Of a DNA stretch of 12,061 bases, positions 5,930 through 12,061 are shown in pieces (position 1 is the first letter of the stretch; each line of letters starts with the position of its first letter). Made by a program: the position numbers and the translations under genes. This stretch comes from JBDKGH01 sp039798265 (GTDB lineage Bacteria > Bacteroidota > Bacteroidia > Flavobacteriales_D > Sanyastnellaceae): NCBI GenBank assembly GCA_039798265.1, contig JBDKGH010000005.1, forward strand, positions 1 to 12,061. The letters are read 5' to 3'. The notes under the pieces were generated by a model. The model searched no databases. It saw nothing but the letters and a program-made list of their open reading frames with translations, and was not told the DNA's origin.

Positions 5930-6319
5930 ATGCGAACATTAAGACTTCTTGAGATCGGTATTGTGTTGTCGTCCTTGATAGGCTATTTGCAATGGGGCGG
6001 CAACCAGTCCGCATTTCTTTTCGAAACCGAATGGTTAATTCTTTCTCAATTATTCATTCGGCCTACTGATTTTGCGCATCCATTTATACTCTTACCCTTA
6101 TTGGGGCAAGTGCTGTTAATCATCCACTTGTTTTTAGCAAAAACAAATAAACGCCTACTCTATGCGTGCATAGGCGCACTTTCCACCATCATGCTCATGA
6201 TTTTATTAGTTGGAATGATGTCGCTACGAGGCCCGATCATTCTATCCTCATTGCCCTTTTTCTTCCTCTGTTTTTGGTTGATCAGAACGCTGCGCAAAAA
6301 CCCTAGTTCAGCGCAATAG
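5930..6319 (+). CDS. Four-helix integral membrane protein, conserved hypothetical
   Basis: The 129-residue protein has four likely membrane helices, roughly at residues 5-22, 50-69, 75-96 and 102-120, with short basic loops (KTNKR at 71-75, RTLRK at the end). The first loop contains YLQWGGNQSAFLFETE (19-34), and helix 2 begins HPFILLPLLGQ (50-60). This layout is familiar from short inner-membrane proteins of unknown function in Bacteroidota. I assign no function. The start ATG follows an A-rich leader without a Shine-Dalgarno. Its stop overlaps the stop region of the convergent lipoprotein gene by 12 bases (6308-6319), and no terminator hairpin is visible there, so the transcripts may run into each other. 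Confidence 0.8.
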   Translation: MRTLRLLEIGIVLSSLIGYLQWGGNQSAFLFETEWLILSQLFIRPTDFAHPFILLPLLGQVLLIIHLFLAKTNKRLLYACIGALSTIMLMILLVGMMSLRGPIILSSLPFFFLCFWLIRTLRKNPSSAQ

Positions 6320-6802
6320 CGGATAAACCCGCTGCAGATGAATGGTACCTCCTACACCCCAAAGTAGAAAGCGCCGTTCATTTCGAATATAATCTTCGAC
6401 CATCAAACTACCTTGATCCGTCAGTTGAAAATAGACGCGTTTTTCATCCCGAGAAGCGTTAATTAAACCCTTTTCTACATTATTTCGAAAGGTTATCCGG
6501 TAATAACCATCGGGTGTAAAATCACCGCGATATCGCCATTCGTGAGGCTTACCATCTTTAATACCTTTCATTACAAGGGAGTCGCGGTCAACAAAATAAA
6601 TATCAATGGTATCGCCTACCTCAGCTTCCACTAGCAAGGTTGCTGCGAGCGTTGTTTGATCGAATTCCTCTAAGCTCTGGGAGGGTCGATTGACAAAGGT
6701 TCCTTTAAATGTTGGAGTCAGGGGAGCCAAGGTCAACTTCATGCTATTGAAACCTGGACGGCAAGCAGAAACGAAAACCAATAGGAATATCCAACATCTC
6801 AT
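6308..6802 (-). CDS. Lipoprotein of unknown function
   Basis: From ATG 6802 the 164-residue protein begins MRCWIFLLVFVSACRPG, a lipoprotein signal with lipobox VSAC and lipidated cysteine at residue 14. The remainder is rich in beta strands, with GDTIDIYFVDRDSLVMKG and WRYRGDFTPDGYYRITF, and no domain I can name. The frame is open to 6862, but that start would add 20 residues lacking a purpose and would cover the promoter at 6807-6838; 6802 puts the lipoprotein signal at the N-terminus. It should be anchored in the inner or outer membrane facing the periplasm. It diverges from the secreted gene at 6896 with 93 bases between, and is convergent with the membrane protein ending at 6319. Confidence 0.82.
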   Translation of the reverse strand: MRCWIFLLVFVSACRPGFNSMKLTLAPLTPTFKGTFVNRPSQSLEEFDQTTLAATLLVEAEVGDTIDIYFVDRDSLVMKGIKDGKPHEWRYRGDFTPDGYYRITFRNNVEKGLINASRDEKRVYFQLTDQGSLMVEDYIRNERRFLLWGVGGTIHLQRVYPLLR

Positions 6803-6826
6803 TGGTCTAAAGTACAATAAGACCAA
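6802..6826. promoter_or_regulatory. Inverted repeat over the lipoprotein -7 element and start
   Basis: TTGGTCT (6802-6808) and AGACCAA (6820-6826) are perfect 7-base arms with an 11-base spacer. The site overlaps the -7 element and touches the start codon of the lipoprotein gene, so a bound regulator would block the promoter. The regulator is unknown. Confidence 0.45.
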
Positions 6827-6838
6827 ACACTTTCCAAA
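6807..6838 (-). promoter_or_regulatory. Promoter of the lipoprotein gene
   Basis: On the minus strand TTTG (6835-6838), 20 bases, then TACTTTAG (6807-6814) matches the Bacteroidota pattern with one mismatch in the -7 element. The start codon is only four bases past it, implying a leaderless or nearly leaderless transcript and supporting the 6802 start. Confidence 0.5.
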
Positions 6839-6895
6839 ATGAGACATTCCTTCTGTATCCAATACCCCTTACCTTAGCCGTCTATCCTACCGCTC

Positions 6896-7567
6896 ATGCG
6901 CATAATACTTTCGACATTCCTGCTTTTCACCGCTTCGCTCCTAACACAAGCGCAGTCAGACACCGTATTTTACCGCAGAGTATTTGACGAGGGCGCTTGG
7001 CACACCATATACCGCGAGCCCGATTCCTTATCCAGTCGCTATGATGAGCTCGCCTTTTTTGATATTGAATTCATGGACAGAGATGTCTATGACGCCGAAA
7101 AAGCCGCGCTTTTGGAAAGTCAAATTTATCCGCAACATCATGCGCTAGAGGGGATTCCGAAATATTGGGTGGGCTTATTCCGATACGAAGAGCAATGGGT
7201 AGCCTATTACCCGTGCAATTTTTTATGGCATTACAAAGTCATCATCAACGACACCGAATACATTGACTGGACCGGAGAAGGTCCACAAGTCAATTATCTC
7301 CGTGGAGCTCGACAAATAGATGAAAACACGTGGGAGTTCAAAATGAAAGGAAATTATAGAGAAAACGACACGATCCTAATACACCTCATCGATCGGGAAA
7401 AAGGCATTGCCATATTTGAAGAAGACGGTACAGCAGGGAAAGTCTATTATCCTATGATCACCAGCAGCACCATTCACCAAGTTCCACTCATCGTGAATGA
7501 CTGTCCTAATGTCTTGCAAGATGAATTTGAATTTGGGATAACCGATTTTTCTGTTTTTGTGAAATAA
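6896..7567 (+). CDS. Exported hypothetical protein
   Basis: The 223-residue protein has a signal peptide (MRIILSTFLLFTASLLTQAQ, cleavage near residue 20). The mature part is rich in aromatic and acidic residues: YRRVFDEGAWHTIYREPDS, then YWVGLFRYEEQWVAYYPCNF (90-109) and IDWTGEGPQVNYL (123-135), suggesting a beta-sandwich. It has two cysteines, near residues 107 and 204, that could pair once exported. I recognise no family. A weak -7-like element TACCTTAG (6870-6877) lies 18 bases before the ATG. It is divergent from the lipoprotein gene at 6802, and both encode exported proteins, so shared regulation is possible. Function unknown. Confidence 0.78.
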   Translation: MRIILSTFLLFTASLLTQAQSDTVFYRRVFDEGAWHTIYREPDSLSSRYDELAFFDIEFMDRDVYDAEKAALLESQIYPQHHALEGIPKYWVGLFRYEEQWVAYYPCNFLWHYKVIINDTEYIDWTGEGPQVNYLRGARQIDENTWEFKMKGNYRENDTILIHLIDREKGIAIFEEDGTAGKVYYPMITSSTIHQVPLIVNDCPNVLQDEFEFGITDFSVFVK

Positions 7568-7661
7568 GCTTGCTACACTCCAATCATCTACTTTCTTTTA
7601 CCATTCACCGCCATTCTCTGTCCAAGCGCATTTTTTAGCTTTTAGTAACATTATAGTCACC

Positions 7662-7687
7662 TCACTTTCGCTGAGTGAACTTTCACT
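7662..7687. repeat. Overlapping inverted repeats just before a start codon
   Basis: AGTGAA (7674-7679) and TTCACT (7682-7687) form a 14-base palindrome ending two bases before ATG 7690. The same AGTGA can also pair with TCACT at 7662-7666 across a 7-base loop, so the two pairings exclude each other. The 2-base centre of the palindrome is too tight for an RNA hairpin, so it fits a protein-binding site better. Confidence 0.4.
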
Positions 7688-7689
7688 CT

Positions 7690-8250
7690 ATGCGAACCCA
7701 TTTTACTCTTTTGCTCTTGCTCGTTTCTTTATTGGGAACAGCACAAACAAAAAACCGAAGCCTGCATCCTTTTGTAGCTACCTCTATGATGGCAGGTGGT
7801 CAAAGTAATGGAGCTCGTTTTTATCTCAAAAATGCTTTCGCCCTATATACCGGGGTGAGTTGGATGATCCCCAACTCCTTGATTGAGCCTTCGTTATTTG
7901 TTGGGTTAGAAAAATTCAGTGAAGAGACCTTAATTCCACTTGGACTCGAATTATCCGCTTTTAAAAAAGAAGAGAAATGGGGAAATCACTTTTCCTTTTC
8001 GGGTGGATATTCATTTATTTCCTCCGAGCGTGAAGGCCATATTCATGGAATAGAACACCACGGTGGAGCGCACCTCGGATTTGGCTATGGATATACGTGG
8101 CCCTTGAGTTTGAACGCATCTACTATTCAAACCAGTCTTCGATTTCGCCAGCAATTTTTACGCAATGAAAAATATCTCGATGGAATTGAAATATTTGACG
8201 AGAAATTCAGTTACCTATTAATTCAGTTTAGCCTTCGATTTAGATTTTAA
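7690..8250 (+). CDS. Outer-membrane beta-barrel-like protein
   Basis: From ATG 7690 the 186-residue protein starts MRTHFTLLLLLVSLLGTAQ, a clear signal peptide. The frame extends five codons further to a GTG at 7675, but that start lies in the palindrome and weakens the signal, so 7690 is preferred. The mature part has alternating-residue strands typical of a small barrel (NAFALYTGVSW, NHFSFSGGYSF, GAHLGFGYGYTW, TSLRFRQQFL) and ends in phenylalanine (SLRFRF), the usual last residue of outer-membrane barrels. Eight strands are plausible for this size. The CotH-like gene begins 11 bases later, so the two are likely one operon. A cargo or partner role with that protein is inference. Confidence 0.78.
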   Translation: MRTHFTLLLLLVSLLGTAQTKNRSLHPFVATSMMAGGQSNGARFYLKNAFALYTGVSWMIPNSLIEPSLFVGLEKFSEETLIPLGLELSAFKKEEKWGNHFSFSGGYSFISSEREGHIHGIEHHGGAHLGFGYGYTWPLSLNASTIQTSLRFRQQFLRNEKYLDGIEIFDEKFSYLLIQFSLRFRF

Positions 8251-8261
8251 CCTTAACCATC

Positions 8262-10022
8262 ATGCTATCACGATTCATTTTCCCTTTTGTGTTATTGATT
8301 TCATTTTCTCCGCTGCATTCCCAAGTATCATTGAGTCGGTATGGACAATTGATTTCATCTCCTTTTTGGTTAAAAATAAATCACCTCGACGGTTGGGCCA
8401 TTCACTACACCATAGATGGCAGTGAACCTTCAGAACAATCACCCGTATTTCCTGATTCCCTTTACATTTCCAGCAATCTTAATCCATCTGAGCTATACAG
8501 CATACCCACTTCAGATTCTTGGCGATTAGCTTTGGAAATGCCATCACCAGACGTTGTGATAAGATGGGTAGCTATACATCCAAGCTATACCCTTCGACCT
8601 TCCGGTACGGAGAATTATCTTTTCAAGAGAGAGCATCAATGGCCCATACTATCGATCAATGGGAATAGAGAAAACTTCTTTTCCCTGGATAGTGGTATTT
8701 ACGTAGTCGGCAACAATGAAGTGGCTAATTTTTTCCGTAAAGGAAAAAGATGGGAGCGAAAAATGAAGGTAGAATTGCGCACCTCAGAAAACGAAGTGCT
8801 TTTTCATCAAACCTTAGGCATTCGCATCCATGGCCGCAGTTCACGCACCAATCCTCAGAAATCTCTTCGTCTCTATGCACGAGAAGAATATGGCGCAAAT
8901 GAAATCGACTATCCCCTATTTGGCGCTTCTGCACCCGATCAATTTGAACACCTGATTGTGCGCGCACCAGAGAAAATTTTCTCCAGTGCGGTGATCATCG
9001 ACGAAGTAAGTCAACGCATGGCCGTGGGGCTCGACATCAATCCGCAACATAGCCTGCCCGTAGAAGTCCGATTAAATGGCGAATACTGGGGCATTGCCAC
9101 ACTCCGCGAAAGGCAAGATGCAGAGTATATCAAAGACTACTTTGGATATGAAGAAGACGAAATAGATCTCGTCGAATGGGACAGACAGGCAGAATTAGAG
9201 GCAGGCACTATCGCGCATTTCTCAAAATGGAGCAGTTGGTTAAAAAGTGGTTCTAAAAACGCTGAGTCTGATGTGCTAGCCCTCAACGAGTACATAGATG
9301 TTGATCATTTCATTGAATACTTCTGCTACCAAAGTATTATTGCGAATGAAGATTGGCCCAACAATAACTTACGCTTATGGAGACCTCTCGATGGCCAGTG
9401 GCGATTTATGTATTATGATGGCGATGGCAGTTTACAAAGGCATGACCGAGATCCCATCCAATGGGTATTAGAAGACGCTCGTGATGATAATCCCGTTTCC
9501 TTGATTATTCAAGCATTTAAAGACAACCCCTATTTCATGCAGCGCCTTTATTTCCGAATGAATCTAATGCTCAGCGGCCATATGAACACGAATAAATGGA
9601 CGGCAACATTCGATGAGGTAGCCGATGAATTTGAACCACTCATTTTTGATCAAATCAATCGTTGGTATAATCCAGAATCGTTGGCCAGTTGGTATCAAGC
9701 AGTCGAAGAAGCACGATCGTTCATCGGCTATCGAAACCTCTATTTAAGCCAATGGCTCAATGATCGTTTAGAAATTCAGCTTCAGCTTTACCCCAATCCA
9801 TCAAATGTGATCTCATACGTGGAGAGCGATACCGAATTCGGTCTTTCTCCCGTTAGTCTTCAGTTATATAACCTACAAGGCCAGCAAGTACAAACCCCAT
9901 ATCACATTTTAGGACCTACCCAATTGAGTGTAGAAACCTCTTCGCTGCCCGATGGCATTTATGTGTTGCGCACACAAATAGGCGTCCTTTCATATCATAG
10001 TCGATTGATCGTTACCCATTAA
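8262..10022 (+). CDS. Secreted CotH-kinase-family protein with T9SS sorting domain
   Basis: The 586-residue protein has a signal peptide (1-20), an N-terminal chitobiase-like beta domain with IHYTIDGSEPSEQSPVF (47-63), a CotH domain (about 125-500) and a T9SS type A sorting domain (about 508-586, LQLYPNPSN to DGIYVLRTQ). CotH hallmarks are seen: GIRIHGRSSRTNPQKSLRLY (186-205), LRERQDAEYIKDYFG (281-295), NEDWPNNNLRLWR (362-374) and the metal-binding-like YYDGDGS (384-390). Spore-coat CotH is an ATP-dependent protein kinase with an atypical fold; secreted Bacteroidota members are less understood, and ATP supply outside the cell is an open point. The sorting domain should direct it through the outer membrane by type IX secretion. 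The gene follows the barrel gene at 7690 by 11 bases. Confidence 0.92.
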   Translation: MLSRFIFPFVLLISFSPLHSQVSLSRYGQLISSPFWLKINHLDGWAIHYTIDGSEPSEQSPVFPDSLYISSNLNPSELYSIPTSDSWRLALEMPSPDVVIRWVAIHPSYTLRPSGTENYLFKREHQWPILSINGNRENFFSLDSGIYVVGNNEVANFFRKGKRWERKMKVELRTSENEVLFHQTLGIRIHGRSSRTNPQKSLRLYAREEYGANEIDYPLFGASAPDQFEHLIVRAPEKIFSSAVIIDEVSQRMAVGLDINPQHSLPVEVRLNGEYWGIATLRERQDAEYIKDYFGYEEDEIDLVEWDRQAELEAGTIAHFSKWSSWLKSGSKNAESDVLALNEYIDVDHFIEYFCYQSIIANEDWPNNNLRLWRPLDGQWRFMYYDGDGSLQRHDRDPIQWVLEDARDDNPVSLIIQAFKDNPYFMQRLYFRMNLMLSGHMNTNKWTATFDEVADEFEPLIFDQINRWYNPESLASWYQAVEEARSFIGYRNLYLSQWLNDRLEIQLQLYPNPSNVISYVESDTEFGLSPVSLQLYNLQGQQVQTPYHILGPTQLSVETSSLPDGIYVLRTQIGVLSYHSRLIVTH

Positions 10023-10051
10023 CCCACCAGATAGCCCATCAACTTTCCTCA

Positions 10052-10079
10052 TTGCCCTATTCCCTTTTCCTTACATTTA
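10052..10079 (+). promoter_or_regulatory. Weak promoter candidate for the membrane protein gene
   Basis: TTG (10052-10054), 17 bases, then TACATTTA (10072-10079) resembles the Bacteroidota promoter with one mismatch in the -7 element and short spacing. It would give a leader of about 15 bases before ATG 10099. Confidence 0.3.
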
Positions 10080-10098
10080 CGAAAAAGAACGGAAAGCG

Positions 10099-10527
10099 AT
10101 GAAACCATTACTCGTAAAAACAGTGGCCATATTACTGGGCTGCATTGTGGGAATGATAACCATGATGCTCACTCATCTCCTTTTCTTCCAATTGATCCCA
10201 CTACCCGATGGCACCACCTTCGGAACACCAGCGCAAATTGCTGAAAGTGTTTCTAAATTTGAATTAAAGCATTATCTCAATCCGTTCATCGCGCATTCTA
10301 TGGGCACCTTCATTGCCGCGGTAACAGGTGGTCTTATCGCCTTTTCATATCGAAGACACACCATCGCCATTATCGGGTTGTTATTCTTGATCGCGGGCAT
10401 TTTGAATTCATTTGATATTCCGGCACCGCTTTGGTATGACGCATTAGACCTGATCTTTTGCTATATGCCTATGGCTTGGTTAGGTTTGAAGGTGGTAGAA
10501 AAAATTCGAAAGCCTTTACCCGCTTAA
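10099..10527 (+). CDS. Four-helix integral membrane protein, conserved hypothetical
   Basis: The 142-residue protein has four likely helices, about residues 7-32, 62-84, 87-104 and 115-133. A periplasmic-looking loop after helix 1 reads QLIPLPDGTTFGTPAQIAES (31-50). Helix 2 starts NPFIAHSMGTFIAAVTGG (61-78), a Gly/Ala-rich pattern with a histidine that recurs in small membrane proteins of Bacteroidota, and the final helix follows IPAPLWYDALDL (107-118). No transport or enzyme motif is visible. It is separated by 76 bases from the CotH-like gene. The function is unknown. Confidence 0.8.
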   Translation: MKPLLVKTVAILLGCIVGMITMMLTHLLFFQLIPLPDGTTFGTPAQIAESVSKFELKHYLNPFIAHSMGTFIAAVTGGLIAFSYRRHTIAIIGLLFLIAGILNSFDIPAPLWYDALDLIFCYMPMAWLGLKVVEKIRKPLPA

Positions 10528-10563
10528 AGAGCCATTCACCAGGTTAAAAACACCACCGATCGC

Positions 10564-10595
10564 TTTCAGCATTTTACCATTTTGGGCTATATTTA
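10564..10595 (+). promoter_or_regulatory. Promoter candidate for the second barrel gene
   Basis: TTTC (10564-10567), 20 bases, and TATATTTA (10588-10595) match the Bacteroidota promoter with one mismatch in each element. Transcription would start about 70 bases before ATG 10671, so the leader would include the hairpin at 10650-10670. Confidence 0.4.
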
Positions 10596-10649
10596 ATTCA
10601 TCTTCTGAGAAGAATGTTTTATTTCAACAAAATAAAGATGCAGTAAACA

Positions 10650-10670
10650 GGTTAAGAGCAAAACTTAACC
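10650..10670. repeat. Perfect inverted repeat abutting the start codon
   Basis: GGTTAAG (10650-10656) and CTTAACC (10664-10670) are perfect 7-base arms around a 7-base loop, and the second arm ends on the base before ATG 10671. In RNA it would form a hairpin exactly where the ribosome loads. As DNA it could be an operator. It is not a terminator: there is no U-run and it lies before a gene. Confidence 0.5.
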
Positions 10671-11258
10671 ATGATCAAATCCCTTTTCGTTAGTCTTTTT
10701 CTTCTTACTGCCCTTACCGCTTTTTCTCAATCAGCCGAACTATTGGCAGGACATCGGTACTACGGACCTTTTAATCCAATTAAAGCTGGATATGATGCCC
10801 AGTATAGCGTGGGCATACTTTTCAATTCCGCTATCGTAGAAAAATCACAATGGCTTATGCAGACGCAGGCTGATATCAGTCTAAAAGACAAGGTTGAAAT
10901 TTATGACAAGGGAACTTTTCAGCGAGGCGGATTCTCGGCCAGCTTTCTCTTTGGGCGATTATTAACGAATCCCAAAAAGCCATTTGGATTAAGTTGCTAC
11001 CTCGGCACCTCTGCAGGTTGGAGAACGCTCAAAAACATCGACTATGAAATTCGACAATCTAAAGTAGCAGGGCTGCTTTCCATTCAGCCAAGCTATATCG
11101 TTAACCGATTGATCTTTCGACTTCAAATAACCCCAGAATGGGTTTTTAATACTCAACTAATGGACGATAATCAAGTAAAAGATCAGTATTTTAATCGCGT
11201 ACCTTTAGGTTCTGGAACGAATATCAGAAGTCAGTTGAGTATCGGTTGGATATTTTAG
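10671..11258 (+). CDS. Outer-membrane beta-barrel-like protein
   Basis: The 195-residue protein has a signal peptide (MIKSLFVSLFLLTALTAFSQ). The mature part is built of amphipathic strands (QYSVGILFNSA, QWLMQTQADISL, GGFSASFLFGRLL, FGLSCYLGTSAGWR, LIFRLQITPEWVF, RSQLSIGWIF) and ends in phenylalanine, as outer-membrane barrels do. It likely sits in the outer membrane; no ligand can be named. It resembles the product of 7690-8250 in size and layout, but I see no strong sequence identity between them. Its start lies directly behind a perfect inverted repeat, and a promoter candidate sits about 75 bases upstream. Confidence 0.75.
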   Translation: MIKSLFVSLFLLTALTAFSQSAELLAGHRYYGPFNPIKAGYDAQYSVGILFNSAIVEKSQWLMQTQADISLKDKVEIYDKGTFQRGGFSASFLFGRLLTNPKKPFGLSCYLGTSAGWRTLKNIDYEIRQSKVAGLLSIQPSYIVNRLIFRLQITPEWVFNTQLMDDNQVKDQYFNRVPLGSGTNIRSQLSIGWIF

Positions 11259-11276
11259 GACAAACCAGTACATTTG
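11246..11276 (+). promoter_or_regulatory. Promoter of the DUF1801 gene
   Basis: TTG (11246-11248), 20 bases, and TACATTTG (11269-11276) match the Bacteroidota promoter at every specified position except the first T of the -33 element. The -33 part lies within the last codons of the preceding gene. The -7 element contains the TTG that would otherwise look like a start codon for the downstream frame. Confidence 0.65.
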
Positions 11277-11294
11277 GAATGCCTCTGCTACTCA

Positions 11295-11645
11295 ATGAAC
11301 AATCCGATCGACCACTATATTTCTGAATTTCCTGCAGACGTTCAACTTCGTCTTCGGGAGGTACAAGCGTTGATTCGCCGATTGGCTCCTGAATCAAAGG
11401 AGGTTATCAAATACGGCATTCCCACTTATGTGCTTTCAGAAAACCTCGTGCATTTTGGGGGCTATAAACATCATATCGGCTTTTATCCAGGTTCAGCAGC
11501 CATTGCCCATTTTTCAAAAGAAATAAGCAAGTATAAAAATGCAAAAGGATCTGTCCAGTTTCCGCTGAACGAACCTACGCCACTCCAATTAATTGAGCGG
11601 ATAGTGAAATTTCGTTTGAAAGCGGTGGCCGAAAAAAATAAGTGA
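11295..11645 (+). CDS. DUF1801 family protein (YdhG-like fold)
   Basis: From ATG 11295 the 116-residue protein begins MNNPIDHYISEFPADVQLRL and contains the family hallmarks EVIKYGIPTYVL (36-47), LVHFGGYKHHIGFYPG (51-66) and the late VQFPLNEPTPLQLIERIVKF (86-105). These match the DUF1801/YdhG-like family of small cytoplasmic proteins related in fold to iron chaperone frataxin. Their role is not firmly known. The frame continues seven codons upstream to a TTG at 11274, but that triplet is part of the promoter -7 element, so 11295 is chosen, giving a leader of about 15 bases. The preceding gene ends 36 bases earlier; the promoter between them suggests separate transcription. Confidence 0.9.
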   Translation: MNNPIDHYISEFPADVQLRLREVQALIRRLAPESKEVIKYGIPTYVLSENLVHFGGYKHHIGFYPGSAAIAHFSKEISKYKNAKGSVQFPLNEPTPLQLIERIVKFRLKAVAEKNK

Positions 11646-11697
11646 AATGAAAACCCTCCATTTCCTCGAAAAAATAATTTAATGCTGTCCAAGATCT

Positions 11698-12061
11698 ATG
11701 TCCACACCATTTGAAGAACTTTATTCAAAACTAGCATCATCGAAGCTTTTCGATATTTTGGAAAATGGTGACAGTTACCAAGCGGAAGCTGTGGAAGCCG
11801 CCCGAATAGAATTACTTCGTCGGACTTTAAATGAAAAAGAAATTGATTTAGAGTTGCATCGTCGCCAACAACTGCGCGAAGAAATACTCCATAAAAAAGA
11901 AGAAAAGAAACGAAAGCTGCTATCGCAAGATGATATTGAAGCCTATGAAATGGCTCTCGATCATCCCGATTGGGAATTGAATAAAATTCACGATATTCAA
12001 ATATTAAAGGTCATTAAAAAAGCGGTAATAATCACATCGATTATGGCCCTTCTGTTTGTCC
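11698..12061 (+). CDS. Hypothetical protein with C-terminal membrane helix, partial
   Basis: From ATG 11698 the frame is open for 121 codons to the window edge, so the end is missing. It starts MSTPFEELYSKLASSKLFDI, then DSYQAEAVEAARIELLRR (25-42), a long charged helical stretch (LNEKEIDLELHRRQQLREE) that may be coiled coil, and an acidic/aromatic segment DHPDWELNKI (87-96). A hydrophobic segment starts near residue 109 (AVIITSIMALLFV), probably the first membrane helix, so residues 1-105 should face the cytoplasm. The early 'YQAEAVEAARIEL' pattern recurs in Bacteroidota membrane proteins of unknown function. The start has an in-frame fit with the neighbouring spacing (52 bases after the DUF1801 stop). 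The function is unknown. Confidence 0.75.
   Translation, partial: MSTPFEELYSKLASSKLFDILENGDSYQAEAVEAARIELLRRTLNEKEIDLELHRRQQLREEILHKKEEKKRKLLSQDDIEAYEMALDHPDWELNKIHDIQILKVIKKAVIITSIMALLFV

Noticed and set aside
6152..6176. Inverted repeat CGCCTA...TAGGCG with an inner palindrome
   Set aside because: It lies inside the coding region of the membrane protein at 5930-6319 and has no promoter or terminator context, so it is probably chance.
6803..6862. Longer start for the lipoprotein
   Set aside because: It would push the lipoprotein signal away from the N-terminus and cover the promoter.
11483..11692. Minus-strand reading frame over the DUF1801 gene
   Set aside because: It is antisense to a gene with clear family motifs and has no features of its own.
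1..12061. CRISPR array, tRNA or rRNA genes, riboswitch
   Set aside because: No regularly spaced repeats, no cloverleaf-like segment and no recognised RNA motif were found by reading both strands.

Overview
The window reads as chromosome of a Bacteroidota bacterium, probably a flavobacterial or related lineage. Four things point there: a CotH-like protein ending in a type IX secretion (T9SS) sorting domain, a large exported protein of the gliding/T9SS-associated kind, many short hypothetical proteins of Bacteroidota style, and several promoters fitting the Bacteroidota sigma-A pattern TTTG-N19/20-TAnnTTTG. Most start codons lack a Shine-Dalgarno sequence. No RNA genes, insertion sequences or CRISPR arrays are visible.

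Layout. 1-815 (minus) is the N-terminal part of a large secreted protein cut by the window edge. 1037-2779 (plus) holds a small exported hypothetical protein and a class C beta-lactamase-fold serine hydrolase. 2840-5773 is an accessory island with two unrelated type II toxin-antitoxin modules. The first is higBA (plus), AT-rich, bracketed by a 38-base imperfect direct repeat, with a clean palindromic operator candidate beside its promoter. The second is an Xre/MbcA-like antitoxin plus RES-domain toxin (minus), with a near-consensus promoter carrying repeated GAAATATGTC-like boxes. Just downstream of the toxin, on the same strand, lies an uncharacterised propeller-like gene that may be a third member of that operon.

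From 5817 to the end the window holds ordinary exported and membrane proteins: a possible decayed lipoprotein remnant, a four-helix membrane protein, a lipoprotein, a secreted hypothetical protein, an outer-membrane beta-barrel-like gene paired with a CotH-like protein carrying a T9SS signal, another four-helix membrane protein, a second beta-barrel-like protein, a DUF1801 protein, and the start of a gene with a C-terminal membrane helix.

The most notable finds are the regulatory architecture of the two toxin-antitoxin modules, the direct repeats around higBA, the unknown gene behind the RES module, and a run of inverted repeats lying directly at start codons (6802 minus, 7690 plus, 10671 plus). 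Several annotated starts are shifted here because the longest reading frame would begin inside a promoter element or a neighbouring gene (2980 for higB, 4694, 6802, 7690, 11295).
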